This document shows positions 1 to 9,954 of a stretch of 64,000 bases of DNA, piece after piece. The notes below the pieces were generated by a model. That model was not told the DNA's origin, did not search any database, and saw only the letters and a program-made list of their open reading frames with translations. Every line of letters begins with the position of its first letter. The stretch's first letter is position 1. Position numbers and translations under genes: made by a program. This DNA comes from Streptomyces sp. NBC_00376 (GTDB taxonomy: Bacteria > Actinomycetota > Actinomycetes > Streptomycetales > Streptomycetaceae), in NCBI RefSeq assembly GCF_036077095.1, contig NZ_CP107960.1, positions 186,001 to 250,000 of the forward strand, written 5' to 3'.

Positions 1-1
1 A

Positions 2-613
2 GGTCTCCCCGACCTCCTCGAAGGTCGTGCCGAGACGGTAGTGGCCTGGGCCCATGCAGGGCAGTGGCTCGGCGCGGGCACTGCACTGGATGCGCAGGGC
101 GACATCGTGCCGGTACTGGCGGTCACCCCGCGGCAGGTACAAATGCTGCCCGCGGGGATCGCCGGCCAGGACGAAGACTGGGTCGAGCGGCTCATCGGCA
201 TCACCGGCTGGATCCTGCCGCACCAGCGACCGGACGTCGACTGGGCGCAGATCGAGGCGCGCATGGGCACGCGTCTTCCCCGCGACTACAAGCGCATGGT
301 GGAGACGTTCGGGGAGGGCGCCTTCGACGCGTACCTCCATCTGAACCAGGAACCGTGGACCGACTTGAAGAAGGACGGCCTGCTCATCTGGGCAGGCACC
401 GAGCACAAGAATCTGTACTGCTGGCAGATCGACGACGGAGACCCTGACCACTGGCCTGTCACCATGCAGACATTCGACGGTGAGAACGTCCCCTTCGACT
501 GTTCAACCGCAGAGTTCGTCTGCCGCATCCTCCTCCTTGAGAAGGACCATCCCTTCACGATGGCCCACTACTTCGACACCCACTGGTTCATGACCTGTCG
601 CACGAACGAATGA
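2..613 (+). CDS. SUKH/SMI1-KNR4-like protein, 5' end outside window
   Basis: The reading frame is open back to the left edge, so the gene probably begins upstream. An internal GTG at 41 is possible but has no clear ribosome binding site. The middle of the protein (DWAQIEARMGTRLPRDYKRM) has the pattern typical of SUKH domains (SMI1/KNR4), where an aromatic residue and a Lx-P-x-DY helix precede a glycine loop. These domains often act as immunity proteins or intracellular adaptors, but no toxin is visible in the window. Acidic and tryptophan-rich segments follow. It is probably a hypothetical SUKH-family protein; the partner is unknown. Confidence 0.6.
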   Translation, partial: GLPDLLEGRAETVVAWAHAGQWLGAGTALDAQGDIVPVLAVTPRQVQMLPAGIAGQDEDWVERLIGITGWILPHQRPDVDWAQIEARMGTRLPRDYKRMVETFGEGAFDAYLHLNQEPWTDLKKDGLLIWAGTEHKNLYCWQIDDGDPDHWPVTMQTFDGENVPFDCSTAEFVCRILLLEKDHPFTMAHYFDTHWFMTCRTNE

Positions 614-887
614 AGCCTCCCGGTCACGGCCACGGCCACGCAGGAAACCGGTCCGAGTTCGGTGGCAACCGATCCAGGTTCGATGTCAGCGGACAGTAGC
701 TGTCAATGAAGTTGGCACTCCCAGGGCTCGATGGCCGGCTCCCCTGGAGGCAGCCTCCCGGTGCAGTATCGGTAGAGCCAGACTGCAGCCCGGCGCTCCG
801 CGTATTTCTCATGGGCCCTGACCCCGGTTTTTGGACACCGGAGAGACTTGGATCTTGATGGTCCAGGAGAACGGAGTCCCTGTGGGG

Positions 888-1116
888 ATGAAGCACTACC
901 CCGCCGAGTTCAAGGCGGACGCGGTCGCGCTGGATCCGGGCCGCTGACGGACGCCGGTCCGGCGCTCACTCCACACCTGCGGCGGCGCCGCGGCCTGATG
1001 GTGACGGGATTCAGGCGGAGCTGGCCGCCGCGAGGAAGAGGATCCGCGAGCTGGAGGAGGAGCGGGACATCCTCCGCAAGGCGGCCCGGTATTTCGCGGG
1101 AGAGACGCGCTGGTGA
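888..1116 (+). pseudogene. IS3 orfA, frame-disrupted
   Basis: The first part (MKHYPAEFKADAVAL from the ATG at 888) matches the start of IS3 OrfA helix-turn-helix proteins and stops at 945. The last part (AELAAARKRIRELEEERDIL, a leucine-zipper-like stretch, ending RYFAGETRW and TGA at 1114) is in another frame. The helix-turn-helix middle is missing or scrambled. The TGA overlaps the GTG of orfB, as in intact IS3 elements. Confidence 0.75.
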
Positions 1117-2015
1117 ACCGCTGCCAGTTCGTTGAGGATCACCAGCGCCGGTTCGGCGTCACGCGGTTGTGCTCGTTGCTGGGAATCGCCCGCTCGAGCT
1201 TCTACTACTGGCGCCGCACCGCGGCTGCACGGACGGCCCGGCAGGCCGCCGAGGCCGAACTCGCGGCCCGGATACGCAAGGTTCACCAGGACTCCGACGG
1301 CACCTACGGCGCCCCGAGGATCACCGCGGAGCCCCGCGAGGACGGCGGCCTGGTGGTCAATCACAAGCGGGTCGCGAGGATCATGCGGACCGTCGGCCTG
1401 GAAGGCGTCCGTCTGCGGCGCCGGCACCGCACCACCGTCGCGGACCCGGCCGCGGCGAAGGCGCCGGACCTGATCGGACGCGACTTCACCGCGGCCGCGG
1501 TGAACGCGAAGTACGTCGGCGACATCACATACTTGCCGGTCAGCGGCGCGAAACCGCTCTATCTCGCGACCGTGATCGACCTGTGTTCACGCCGTCTGGC
1601 CGGGTGGGCGATCGCCGATCACATGCGCACCGAGCTCGTCATCGATGCCCTCCAGACTGCCGAACGGACCCGCGGGAGCCTGGCCGGGGCGGTGATGCAC
1701 ACCGATCACGGCTCGCAATATACGAGTCGAATCTTCGCTGAAGTCTGCAGGTCGGCTGGGGTGCGGCAGAGTACGGGCGCGGTCGGGTCCAGCGCGGACA
1801 ACGCCGCCGCCGAATCGTTCAACGCCAGCTTCAAAAGGGAGACGGTGAAAGGCCGAAAGGGCTGGTCGAACGAGCGTGAGGCCCGACTCGACGCCTTCCG
1901 CTGGCTGACCCGATACAACACCCGACGCCGGCACTCCCGCCTCGGACAACGCTCCCCGATCGCTTACGAGAACACCTTCCAAACAACATCAACTACCCTG
2001 ACCCGAGCCGCATAG
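1113..2015 (+). CDS. IS3-family transposase OrfB (DDE integrase core)
   Basis: This 300-residue protein is full length for OrfB. The N-terminal HTH_21-like region leads to an rve integrase core with the three catalytic acidic residues visible: D in VGDITYLPV, D in HTDHGSQYTS, and E in NAAAESFNASFK. The C-terminus has the conserved YNTRRRHSRLG motif. The GTG start overlaps the orfA stop (GTGA), consistent with coupled or frameshifted expression. Two more relics of related elements lie at 9.95-11.45 kb. Confidence 0.9.
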   Translation: MNRCQFVEDHQRRFGVTRLCSLLGIARSSFYYWRRTAAARTARQAAEAELAARIRKVHQDSDGTYGAPRITAEPREDGGLVVNHKRVARIMRTVGLEGVRLRRRHRTTVADPAAAKAPDLIGRDFTAAAVNAKYVGDITYLPVSGAKPLYLATVIDLCSRRLAGWAIADHMRTELVIDALQTAERTRGSLAGAVMHTDHGSQYTSRIFAEVCRSAGVRQSTGAVGSSADNAAAESFNASFKRETVKGRKGWSNEREARLDAFRWLTRYNTRRRHSRLGQRSPIAYENTFQTTSTTLTRAA

Positions 2016-2043
2016 ACGTGTTCAAGATCCGGGGTCAAGGCCC

Positions 2044-2481
2044 GTGGCAGCTGGCCCTCGACATGATCGACGAGACGCGGTCCTGGGGCATCGAGGTGCC
2101 CCAGGTCATCGCCGACGGCGGCTATGGTGACACCGCTGCCTTCCGGCTTGGCCTGGAAGGCAGCGGTCTTGACTACGTGGTGGGCATCTCGACCACGACC
2201 ACCGCGCAACCCGAGGACGCACAGCCGTGCACCCCTGCCTGCCCCGGCCGGTTCCTTCCTACCCCGAGCCGGCCCGGAGGGTGAAGAGCCTGGTCATCGC
2301 GGCCGGAAAGTCTTCCGCGCGGCCGGTGCAGTGGAGGGAGGGGTCACGGCCGGGCAGTGGCCGAAGCGGGCGCAAGCGCATGTATTCGCGCTTCGTGGCC
2401 CTGCGGATCCGGCCCGCCGGGCGTGAGATCCGCAAGGCCACGGCCGGCAGCGGGCTTCCGGTTCGCTGGCTGCTGGCCGAG
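2044..2481 (+). pseudogene. IS701-type transposase relic
   Basis: Translation from WQLALDMIDETRSWGIEV to PVRWLLAE is nearly identical to the central part of the intact transposase at 20523-21788. The N-terminal third is missing where the IS3 element begins. A frameshift lies near 2230, where the ARRVKSLVIAAGK segment changes frame. The C-terminal acidic helix is cut off at 2481, where an unrelated integrase relic begins. Confidence 0.8.
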
Positions 2482-3355
2482 GCTGCGGCTGCTGGTCCGG
2501 CCGGACACGGTGCTGCGTTGGCACTGCGGCCTGGTCGCCCGCCGCCACGCCGCCGGGTCCAAGCCGAAGCGCCCGGGTCCGCCCCGCACCGTGCGCTCCA
2601 TCCGTGCCCTGGTGCGGCGCCTGGCACGGGAAAATCCCACGTGGGGCTACCGGCGCCTCCACGGCGAGCTGCTGGTGCCGGGCGTGACAGTGGCCCCCTC
2701 CACGGTCTGGGAGATCCTGCGGGAGGCCGGGACCGATCCGTCACCCCAACGGAGCTCAAGTACGTGGGCGGACTTCCTGCGCTCGCAGGCCGGCGCCCTG
2801 CTGGCGTGCGATTTCTTCGAGACAGTCACCTTGTCCGGGGCACGGATGTACGTGCTCGCAGTGATCGAGCACGGCAGTCGGCGGATCCGGATTCCGGGCG
2901 CCACGGCACACCCGGCCACCGCCTGGGCGCAGGCCGCGAAGAATCTCGTCATGGACCTGAAGGACGCACGCTGCCGGGCGCGGTTCTTGATCCGGGACCG
3001 GGACGGGAAGTTCCCCGCCTTGTTCGACGCGATCCTCGCCGATGCGGGCATCGAGGTTGGGCTCAGCGGCGTCCGGATGCCGAGAATGAACTCGATTATG
3101 GAGAGGTGGGTGCAGACCTGCCGGCGCGAGCTGCTGGACCGCACGTTGATCTGGAGCCAGCGGCATCTGCTCCACGCCTTGCGCGCGTTCGAACAGTTCT
3201 ACAACTCCCATCGGCCGCATCAGGGCATCGCGAATGCCCGCCCGCTGTATCCATTGCCCACGCCGATCACTGATCCGGACGAGACCGCCCGCCTCGAAAT
3301 ACGCCGCCGCGATCGCCTCGGCGACATTCTCCACGAGTACCGACATGCCGCATGA
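2482..3355 (+). pseudogene. Integrase-core transposase (IS481/IS3-like), 5'-truncated
   Basis: From RLLVRPDTVLRWH onward this is a streptomycete integrase-core transposase: helix-turn-helix, then DFFETVTL (first D), LIRDRDGKF (second D) and SIMERWVQTCRRELLDRT (E), ending FYNSHRPHQGI. The family N-terminus, about 100 residues, is gone and replaced by the IS701 relic. One open frame (2357-3355) therefore starts in out-of-frame IS701 sequence and runs into this integrase. That chimera is an accident of deletion, not a working protein. Confidence 0.75.
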
Positions 3356-3510
3356 CCTCAACGGATGACATTTTCGGCAAGGGCAGGGCCCCTGGGACAC
3401 CCGATCGGAAACCGGTGAATTGGTGAAACTCGAGGTGTCACCGCCAGTCGTACGGGCCGTCCACGGTGGCAGGCTCCACCATCGAGTCAACCGGGAGGGA
3501 CGGAGAACTG

Positions 3511-5229
3511 ATGGCGCAGGACCTGCAGGAAGCCGCGTCGGCCGCGCCGGTGGCCAACAAGCGCATCAATGCCGGTGTGAGACTCATGGGCTGGCTGACG
3601 ACCACCGACCACAAGGTCATCGGCAATCTCTACATAGTCACCGCGTTCGGGTTCTTCCTGCTGGCCGGAGTGCTGGCCATGCTCATGCGCGCGGAGCTGG
3701 CCCGGCCGGGACTGCAGATCGTCAGCGCGGAACAGTACAACCAGCTGTTCACTGTCCACGGCACCATCATGATGCTGCTGTTCGCCACGCCGATGTTCGG
3801 CGGCTTCGCGAACGCCATCATGCCGCTTCAGATCGGCGCACCCGACGTCGCCTTCCCGCGCCTCAACGCGCTCACCTACTGGCTCTTCCTCTTCGGCGGA
3901 ATCATCGTGGTGTCCGGATTCGCGGTGCCCGGCGGCGCGGCCCACTTCGGCTGGTTCGCCTACGCACCGCTGAACAGTGCCGTCTTCTCGCCCGGCGCCG
4001 GCGGAGACCTCTGGACTATGGGGCTCGTGCTGTCGGGGATCAGTACGACCCTGGCATCGGTCAATTTCATCACTACGATCGTCTGTCTGCGTGCGCCGGG
4101 TATGACCATGTTCCGGATGCCGATCTTCACCTGGAACGTACTGTTCACCTCGATCCTCGCGCTGCTCGCGTTTCCGGTGCTCGCCGCCACCCTGCTCGCC
4201 CTGGAAGCCGACCGGAAGTTCGGGGCCCATGTTTACGACGCCGCGAACGGCGGGGCGCTACTGTGGCAGCACCTGTTCTGGTTCTTCGGCCATCCCGAGG
4301 TCTACATTGTCGCGCTGCCCTTCTTCGGAGTGGTGAGCGAGATCATTCCCGTGTTCAGCCGGAAGCCGATGTTCGGGTATTTCGGAATGGTGATGGCCAC
4401 GATCAGCATCACCATGCTCTCGGCGGTTGTCTGGGCCCACCACATGTTCGCGACAGGAGCCGTTCTCCTGCCCTTCTTCTCCGCCATGTCATTCGTCATC
4501 GCCGTGCCCACCGGTGTCAAGTTCTTCAACTGGATCGGCACCATGTGGCTCGGCAGTATCTCGTTCGAGACACCCATGCTCTGGGCGATCGGCTTCCTCG
4601 TGACTTTTCTCCTCGGCGGCCTCAGTGGAGTGCTGATCGCCTCACCTCCGCTGGACTTCCATCTCACCGATTCGTACTTCATCGTCGCCCACCTCCATTA
4701 CGTGCTCTTCGGAACAGTAGTCTTCGCGATGTTCGGAGGCTTCTACTTCTGGTGGCCCAAGTTGACCGGACGTATGCTGGATGAACGCATCGGTCGTATC
4801 CATTTCTGGACCTTGTTCATCGGCTTTCAGCTGACCTTCCTGGTCCAGCACTGGCTGGGTGAGGCCGGAATGCCCCGGCGTTACGCCGACTATCTCGCGG
4901 CGGACGGCTTCACCTTGCTCAATACGATCTCGTCCGTCGGCTCCTTTCTGCTGGGCCTGTCGACACTGCCGTTCCTGTACAACGTGTGGCGCACCAGCCG
5001 TTACGCGCCCAAGGTCGAGGTGGACAACCCGTGGGGGTTCGGCCGTTCCCTGGAGTGGGTAACCTCCTGTCCGCCCCCGAGGCACAATTTCCGGGCTTTG
5101 CCCCGCGTGCGTTCCGACTCGCCGGCCTTCGACCTGCACCATCCCCTCACGCCGGAGAAGCAGAAGCCGGGCCTCGGCCGAGGCGGCTCCCGCTCTGCAT
5201 CGGGCGCTGAAGAGGAGTCGGGCGAATGA
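3511..5229 (+). CDS. ctaD: Cytochrome c oxidase subunit I (aa3-type)
   Basis: This is the catalytic subunit of haem-copper oxidase, reducing O2 to water in the membrane and pumping protons. From the ATG at 3511 it is 572 residues, the usual actinobacterial length. The upstream GGGAGGGACGGAGAACTG supports this start over the in-frame GTG at 3466. Visible metal ligands are H83 (haem a), H261-P-E-V-Y265 (CuB and the cross-linked Tyr), H310-H311 (CuB), and the [14 protein letters not shown] segment with the haem ligands. About twelve membrane segments are apparent. It overlaps ctaF by four bases. No ctaC, ctaE or qcrC/qcrA lies nearby, so this looks like a second, orphan copy. Confidence 0.95.
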   Translation: MAQDLQEAASAAPVANKRINAGVRLMGWLTTTDHKVIGNLYIVTAFGFFLLAGVLAMLMRAELARPGLQIVSAEQYNQLFTVHGTIMMLLFATPMFGGFANAIMPLQIGAPDVAFPRLNALTYWLFLFGGIIVVSGFAVPGGAAHFGWFAYAPLNSAVFSPGAGGDLWTMGLVLSGISTTLASVNFITTIVCLRAPGMTMFRMPIFTWNVLFTSILALLAFPVLAATLLALEADRKFGAHVYDAANGGALLWQHLFWFFGHPEVYIVALPFFGVVSEIIPVFSRKPMFGYFGMVMATISITMLSAVVWAHHMFATGAVLLPFFSAMSFVIAVPTGVKFFNWIGTMWLGSISFETPMLWAIGFLVTFLLGGLSGVLIASPPLDFHLTDSYFIVAHLHYVLFGTVVFAMFGGFYFWWPKLTGRMLDERIGRIHFWTLFIGFQLTFLVQHWLGEAGMPRRYADYLAADGFTLLNTISSVGSFLLGLSTLPFLYNVWRTSRYAPKVEVDNPWGFGRSLEWVTSCPPPRHNFRALPRVRSDSPAFDLHHPLTPEKQKPGLGRGGSRSASGAEEESGE

Positions 5230-5615
5230 AGACCGAGGCCATTGTCTTCGCCGGGGTCGCGGGGTTCTTCCTCGTGACCGATGTTCTCTACGCCGTGTGG
5301 TCCCGTGATCCGACAGGCACGACGGCTCTCACCGTCTCGTTCCTCATGGCGTTGCTGGTCACGTTCTTCTTCGCCACCAACTACCGGAGGAAGGGCCTGC
5401 GCCCCGAGGACCGCGGGGACGGGTACATCCACGAGCGGTCCGGTCCGGTGGACTTCTTCTCTCCGCACAGCATCTGGCCGTCACTGACAGCCGCGGGGAT
5501 GGCCGTGCTCGCCATCGGTGTGGTGTTCGGTCTGTGGCTGTTCCTGATCGGGTTGGGCTTGGTCCTGGCGGGGGTGTTCGGAATGGTCTTCCAGTACGTG
5601 GGTGTCCAGGACTGA
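5226..5615 (+). CDS. ctaF: Cytochrome c oxidase subunit IV, actinobacterial type
   Basis: This 129-residue, four-helix membrane protein begins [17 protein letters not shown]. It matches the actinobacterial subunit IV that joins CtaC, CtaD and CtaE. The ATG overlaps the ctaD stop (ATGA), indicating translational coupling. Helices lie at about residues 5-26, 33-50 and 85-125, with a charged cytoplasmic loop ([17 protein letters not shown]) between. It converges on qcrB, with only 9 bases between the stop codons. Confidence 0.9.
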   Translation: MKTEAIVFAGVAGFFLVTDVLYAVWSRDPTGTTALTVSFLMALLVTFFFATNYRRKGLRPEDRGDGYIHERSGPVDFFSPHSIWPSLTAAGMAVLAIGVVFGLWLFLIGLGLVLAGVFGMVFQYVGVQD

Positions 5616-5624
5616 GGGTGGTTC

Positions 5625-7265
5625 TCAGTCCTCGCGTTCGCGGACCGGCTCCGACGGTGTCGTCCGCTCCGCGATCCGGGACCGTTGCTCCTCCGTGACG
5701 GGCAGTTCCACGAGGTCCCCGTAGTACCAGCCGCTCAGTACGGTCCGAAGCCGTCGCCGACGCGAGATCGGGCCCTGCGCGGGGAGCTCCAGGGGCGTCG
5801 GGACATCACGCATCAGGATGCGGTAGCGGGCTGTCGGGCTCAGGCCACGGCGGCTCTCCGAGAGACCGCCGTTCACCGACTGTGTCACCTGGCCGGTCTC
5901 CTCGCCTTCGGTCAGTCGGCGGCGGTCCCGCATCTGAAGGGCGAGGCAGAGGCGTTTGGTCAGCGCGAAGGCCAGGAGTGGGGCAGCGATCAGCGTGGTT
6001 CTGAGGATCCAGGTCATGGCCTCGACCGAAACCCTGAACGAGAAGGCTACGACGTCGTTGCCGCCGGCGACCAGGAGAACGGCGTAGAAGACGATGGCCG
6101 CCACGCCGAGCCCCGTACGGGTCGGCCGGTTGCGCGGCCGGTCGCACAGATGGTGTTCCCTGCGGTCGCCCGTCACCCATTTCTCGAAAAAGGGATAGAG
6201 GAACAGCACTGTGAAGACCACGCCTGGCAGCACGATCGCCGGAATGAACACATTCCACATGAAGGTGTGACCCGCAATGTCGGTCTCCCATGGCGGCATC
6301 AGCCGGAGCGCGCCCTCCAGGAACCCGACATACCAGTCCGGCTGTGCGTTACCCGAGACCTGGTTGGCGCGGTAGGGGCCGTAGTTCCATACGGGGTTGA
6401 TCTGGGCGAGCGCGCCCAGCAACGTCAGTACGCCGAACACCATGAGGAAAAAACCTGTGGTCTTCGCGGTGAAGTGAGGAAACGCCGGTGAGCCGACGGC
6501 GTTTTTGTTGGTCTTCCCCTGACCCGCCCAGTGGGTGTGTTTCAGATAGACCACCAGGATGAGATGAGCGGTGATCAGCGCCACGATCAGGCCGGGCACG
6601 AGCAGGACATGCACGGGGTACAGACGGGGGATCACGGCATCGCCCGGGAACTGTCCGCCGAAGACAAACAGCTCCAGGTACGTTCCGACGACAGGGATCG
6701 ACCCCACAATGGTGGCCGCCGTCCTCAGGCCCGTACCGGACAGCAGGTCGTCGGGCAGCGAGTAGCCCGCGAATCCTTCGAGAAGCGCGAGTACGAACAG
6801 TGTCACGCCCACGATCCAGTTGGCCTCCCGCGGTTTACGGAAGGCGCCGGTGAAGAAGATCCGCAGCATATGGACGGCGATCGCAGCGATGAACACGAGT
6901 GCCGCCCAGTGGTGGATCTGACGGATCAGCAGGCCTCCGCGCACGGCGAAGCTGATGTTGAGGGTGGTGGTGTAGGCCTGCGTCATCCTCACCCCCTGAA
7001 GGGGCACATAGGAACCGGTGTAGACGCTCTCCATCATGCTCGGGTCGAAGAACAGAGTGAGGTACACGCCGGTGAGGAGCAGGACCACAAAGGAGTAGAG
7101 GGCGATCTCACCGAGGAGAAAGGACCAGTGGTCGGGAAAGGCCTTGCGCAGCAACTGCCGGGCCAGCTCGCTGACGGGCAGGCGCCTATCCACCGCGCCG
7201 TAACCACTGACCGCCGTCTTCCCGGCCCGGGCCTTCAGCTGCGCCTTACGCCTCCGCAGGGGCAT
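5625..7265 (-). CDS. qcrB: Menaquinol-cytochrome c reductase cytochrome b subunit
   Basis: This 546-residue protein is the di-haem cytochrome b of the actinobacterial bc complex. Haem ligands are visible as H118 and H132 on one helix and H219 and H234 on another. The Qo-site motif appears as PDWY (309-312) instead of PEWY. The long soluble C-terminal tail is characteristic of actinobacteria. The ATG at 7265 is preceded by GGGAGA seven bases away. Lone qcrB and ctaD facing each other, without qcrA or qcrC, suggest a paralogous set that joins or replaces subunits of the housekeeping bc-aa3 supercomplex. Confidence 0.93.
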   Translation of the reverse strand: MPLRRRKAQLKARAGKTAVSGYGAVDRRLPVSELARQLLRKAFPDHWSFLLGEIALYSFVVLLLTGVYLTLFFDPSMMESVYTGSYVPLQGVRMTQAYTTTLNISFAVRGGLLIRQIHHWAALVFIAAIAVHMLRIFFTGAFRKPREANWIVGVTLFVLALLEGFAGYSLPDDLLSGTGLRTAATIVGSIPVVGTYLELFVFGGQFPGDAVIPRLYPVHVLLVPGLIVALITAHLILVVYLKHTHWAGQGKTNKNAVGSPAFPHFTAKTTGFFLMVFGVLTLLGALAQINPVWNYGPYRANQVSGNAQPDWYVGFLEGALRLMPPWETDIAGHTFMWNVFIPAIVLPGVVFTVLFLYPFFEKWVTGDRREHHLCDRPRNRPTRTGLGVAAIVFYAVLLVAGGNDVVAFSFRVSVEAMTWILRTTLIAAPLLAFALTKRLCLALQMRDRRRLTEGEETGQVTQSVNGGLSESRRGLSPTARYRILMRDVPTPLELPAQGPISRRRRLRTVLSGWYYGDLVELPVTEEQRSRIAERTTPSEPVRERED

Positions 7266-7559
7266 GCACCACTCTCCCGTCGATCTTCCTTCCCCCCCGC
7301 CCCTTATTGTTACGGTTCGCCCTTTATGAGTAGCGCATTACTCGAAGGGACTACGCAGAATCGCGGTATCGGCACCTGATCGGCCGACCTGGCCCTGACG
7401 TGCCGGGGGCGGGTACGTCGGCCCCACCCCGCGAGCGAATCGATCTCCTCCAGCGCTGCCCTTAACAAGGGATTAGGCAGGAAAAGCTAAGGGCGGGTAT
7501 AGAAAGTAGATCTTGACCGCGCGGTGATCTCGGCGAGTGCCGCCGATGTCGCTGACCCG

Positions 7560-7883
7560 TCAGCTGCCGGTTCTTCCACTGCCAAAAGCCCCACCGTTGT
7601 CATCCTTGGGTACGTCCATTGGCGAAGAGGGGCGGTTGATCTCATATGGGCTGAGGCCTTCCCCGAAATCATCTGCCGCCCTCAAGTTTTCGCTACTTCG
7701 GGAGGAACGTTCGGGCCGTGGTCCCTGCTGTCGTGCCCGAGACCGACGGCGCGCGTCCCACCAGACGAGGCCAAGCAGAACAGCGACTACGACCACTGCT
7801 ATACCGAGGGGGAAAATCCAGCGCACAGCCGAAGCGGCCAGTGTGATGTCACTGATGGGCGCCTGGCTCACAAGGTGGCTCAT
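7560..7883 (-). CDS. DUF6479-like small membrane protein
   Basis: The protein has 107 residues from the ATG at 7883, which has AAAGGA ten bases upstream. The in-frame GTG at 7892 is too close to that site. A single hydrophobic helix (WIFPLGIAVVVVAVLLGLVW) is followed by a basic anchor (DARRRSRAR), a charged linker, LSPYEIN, and a Gly/Ser-rich end (GGAFGSGRTGS). This order is characteristic of DUF6479 in Streptomyces. Function is unknown. Confidence 0.7.
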   Translation of the reverse strand: MSHLVSQAPISDITLAASAVRWIFPLGIAVVVVAVLLGLVWWDARRRSRARQQGPRPERSSRSSENLRAADDFGEGLSPYEINRPSSPMDVPKDDNGGAFGSGRTGS

Positions 7884-8188
7884 CTGGCCCACGTCCTTTC
7901 TGAGGGGATTCCACCGCTCACAAAGCGCGGCAGAAGCTTCCGTTCATTGGCGAGAGCCCGCACGGAGCCGTGGGAAACTCTAATCCCGCTTCCCTTCGCG
8001 GGATCAATCTCGCGGGGCCCGCCTGAACTGGACGTCTGGCAAGGTTCAAGCTCTCTGATAAGTCTACGGCGGGGAGTGTACGGGGGACCGCTAGGTGTAC
8101 TCGGCCGATACTCGCGTCAGTAGTTGATAAGAGGCAATACCGTTATAATAAGCGTCACCAAGGGTGAACGCGGTGGATCCGGCCCTTA
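7884..8188. other. Intergenic stretch without a recognisable gene
   Basis: No coding-like frame, RNA gene or strong hairpin is apparent. It probably holds the promoter of the DUF6479-like gene. It ends at the terminal repeat of an IS1380 relic. Confidence 0.4.
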
Positions 8189-8475
8189 TCCCGGATCCAC
8201 CGGCTTGATGTCTGTGGATGGTTTCTCCGGAAATGAAGAAGTGCCTTGCGACCTGCGATGATGGGGTTTCTCTACTGCCCGGCGCGGACCACGTCGCCCA
8301 CGTGGACATCGATGACACCATCCGCCGCACCCACTACGCCAAACAAGGCGTCGTATACAGATACAGCAAGGTCAAGGGCCTGAACGCACTGCTCGGCATT
8401 GTCTCCACACCGCTGGCCGCCCCGGTGATCGCCGCCACGAGGCTGCGCAAGGGACCCTCGAACTCAGCGCGGGCG
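8189..8475 (+). pseudogene. IS1380-family relic (internal deletion)
   Basis: The left end (GGATCCACCGGCTTGATG, then the leader up to GCGATGATGGG) matches the IS1380 element at 22745. It then jumps to the middle of the transposase (HVDIDDTIRR to RLRKGPSNSAR). Residues before the first catalytic Asp and after the KGPSNSAR segment are missing, so it is inactive. Confidence 0.75.
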
Positions 8476-8616
8476 CATTCCAGGGGTCGCAGCAACACAG
8501 TGAGCTTCTTCGAGTTGGCCACCGATCGAGTGATGGGCCGTGAAGCGCAACAAGCGAGGCCTCCGGGCTGTTGATCGAGATGTCTGACGTCTCAATCACA
8601 TTGCTCGGGGGCCTCG

Positions 8617-9387
8617 TTGGTCATCCATCCTGCCGCACTCGACCTGCCGCATGCACTCGTGGAGTGGGTCACCATGCTGATCATCACCCGTGAGGGCGAC
8701 CGGCGATGCAAGCTCCGTCCGTCCCAGCGCGCGATGGTGGCACTGGTGTGCCTGCGCGAACACACCACTCTGGCGAAGATCGCCGCCGGGTTCGGGATCA
8801 GCGAGTCCACCGCCCATGCCTACACCAGCACGGTCGTCGACCTGCTCGCCGAACGTGCACCAGGTCTGCTGAAGACGCTGCGCGAGCACGAACCCGACTT
8901 CGTCCTGCTCGACGGGACCCTTGCCGAGTGCGACCGGGTCGGCGACGGCCGGGCCGACTACTCTCACAAACACCGGCGCCACGGCGTGAACGTGCAGGTC
9001 GTCACCGACCGCGGCGGCCGGCTGCTGTGGCTCTCACCCGCCCTGCTGGGCCGCACCCACGACCTGACCGCCGCCCGTACCCACCGGATCATCCGGATCT
9101 GCGAGCGCCAGGGCGTTCCCATCCTGGCCGATCTCGCCTACCAAGGCGCCGGCCCATGGCTGACCACCGGCATCAAGCGCAAGCCCCTGCAGGAGCTCAC
9201 CCCCACCGAAAAGACCCTCAACCAGGCACTGGCGACCCTCAACCAGGCACTGGCCGCAGCACGAGCGCCCGTCGAACGCGGCGTCGCAAACCTGAAGTCC
9301 TTGCGAATCTTCCGCAGGTCCCGATGCAGCCCCAACCGCATGACGTCAATCGCCAAGGCCATCCTCACACTGGAGCGGCAACGCTGA
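8617..9387 (+). CDS. IS5-family (DDE_Tnp_4-type) transposase
   Basis: The protein has 256 residues. A helix-turn-helix region ([18 protein letters not shown]) is followed by a DDE_Tnp_4 core with D in FVLLDGTL, D in [14 protein letters not shown], and E in [12 protein letters not shown]. The end, [15 protein letters not shown], is conserved in the family. The start is probably a TTG with a G-run upstream. A tandem repeat of seven residues ([14 protein letters not shown]) interrupts the region before the catalytic Glu and may impair activity. The element's ends were not resolved; a palindrome CGAGGCC...GGCCTCG lies just upstream. Confidence 0.8.
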   Translation: MVIHPAALDLPHALVEWVTMLIITREGDRRCKLRPSQRAMVALVCLREHTTLAKIAAGFGISESTAHAYTSTVVDLLAERAPGLLKTLREHEPDFVLLDGTLAECDRVGDGRADYSHKHRRHGVNVQVVTDRGGRLLWLSPALLGRTHDLTAARTHRIIRICERQGVPILADLAYQGAGPWLTTGIKRKPLQELTPTEKTLNQALATLNQALAAARAPVERGVANLKSLRIFRRSRCSPNRMTSIAKAILTLERQR

Positions 9388-9755
9388 AGAAGCTCAGTGC
9401 CTCGTATAGGGCCGTACTCGCGTCGACACGCGCCCGCTCCGCCGCCTGGTGGAACGCTCCGGGGTCGACAATGCCTTTTCCGAGCAAACGAAACGTCCGC
9501 GCCAAGAGGTTGTCCCACGCGGCCATGGCCTTACGCACCTGCACGACCCGAGCGACCTGAGCACGTTGCAGCTCGGACTGTCGATTTGCTTCGGTATGGG
9601 CATGAGTCGAGTCGCGCTCCGCTGACGACTCGCGGAGCGCTCGCTTTTTGCAGCTGAAGCGGCCCGTAGAACGTAGCGGTGGCTGCGACGATCGCACCGC
9701 CTAGCGCCCCAGCAGACCGTAGACCGCGTCCGACACGGTCACCCCCCGTAGTCAA
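9388..9755 (-). pseudogene. Membrane-anchored coiled-coil protein, frameshifted
   Basis: One frame gives a start and a transmembrane helix (SAGALGGAIVAATATFYGPL). A second frame, entered near 9650, gives an Ala/Arg-rich helical region (NRQSELQRAQVARVV... ARTFRLLGKGIVDPGAFHQ ... ALYEALSFF). This helix-plus-coiled-coil layout is common in streptomycete hypothetical proteins. A single frameshift would join the two parts. Function is unknown. Confidence 0.45.
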
Positions 9756-9954
9756 GCAGCCCGAGTTCGCTCAAGTATCGGTGGCACGAATCTACTGGTG
9801 GCCAAACTTCGCTGACAACGCTCAATGTGTCTGTGAGGTCGTCCAGGCCGTGCTGCGCATGGCGGGCGGGCGGCCATACCGGCGCCGAGTCCGTCAGCAC
9901 GCTGCGGTACGGGCCGGAGAACGGCTGTGAACCGCGCGGGTGTTAGGTTCCCTC

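Larger units (their letters stand above)
819..2037 (+). mobile_element. IS3-family element, copy 1
   Basis: Imperfect terminal inverted repeats start TGACCCCGG at 819-838 and end CCGGGGTCA at 2018-2037, with 13 outer and inner positions matching. Inside are a damaged orfA and an intact orfB overlapping in the IS3 manner. GGCC lies just outside both ends, but a clean target duplication is not seen because GGCC is itself palindromic. The element sits at the edge of an IS701-type transposase relic (from 2044). With orfA broken it is probably not autonomous. Confidence 0.8.

Noticed and set aside
819..2037. A clean target-site duplication for IS3 copy 1
   Set aside because: GGCC occurs on both sides but is palindromic and offset by one base relative to the ends, so it cannot be distinguished from chance.
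3420..4784. Long plus-strand open frame overlapping ctaD in another phase
   Set aside because: High G+C shadow frame; ctaD has all the catalytic ligands and normal codon bias.
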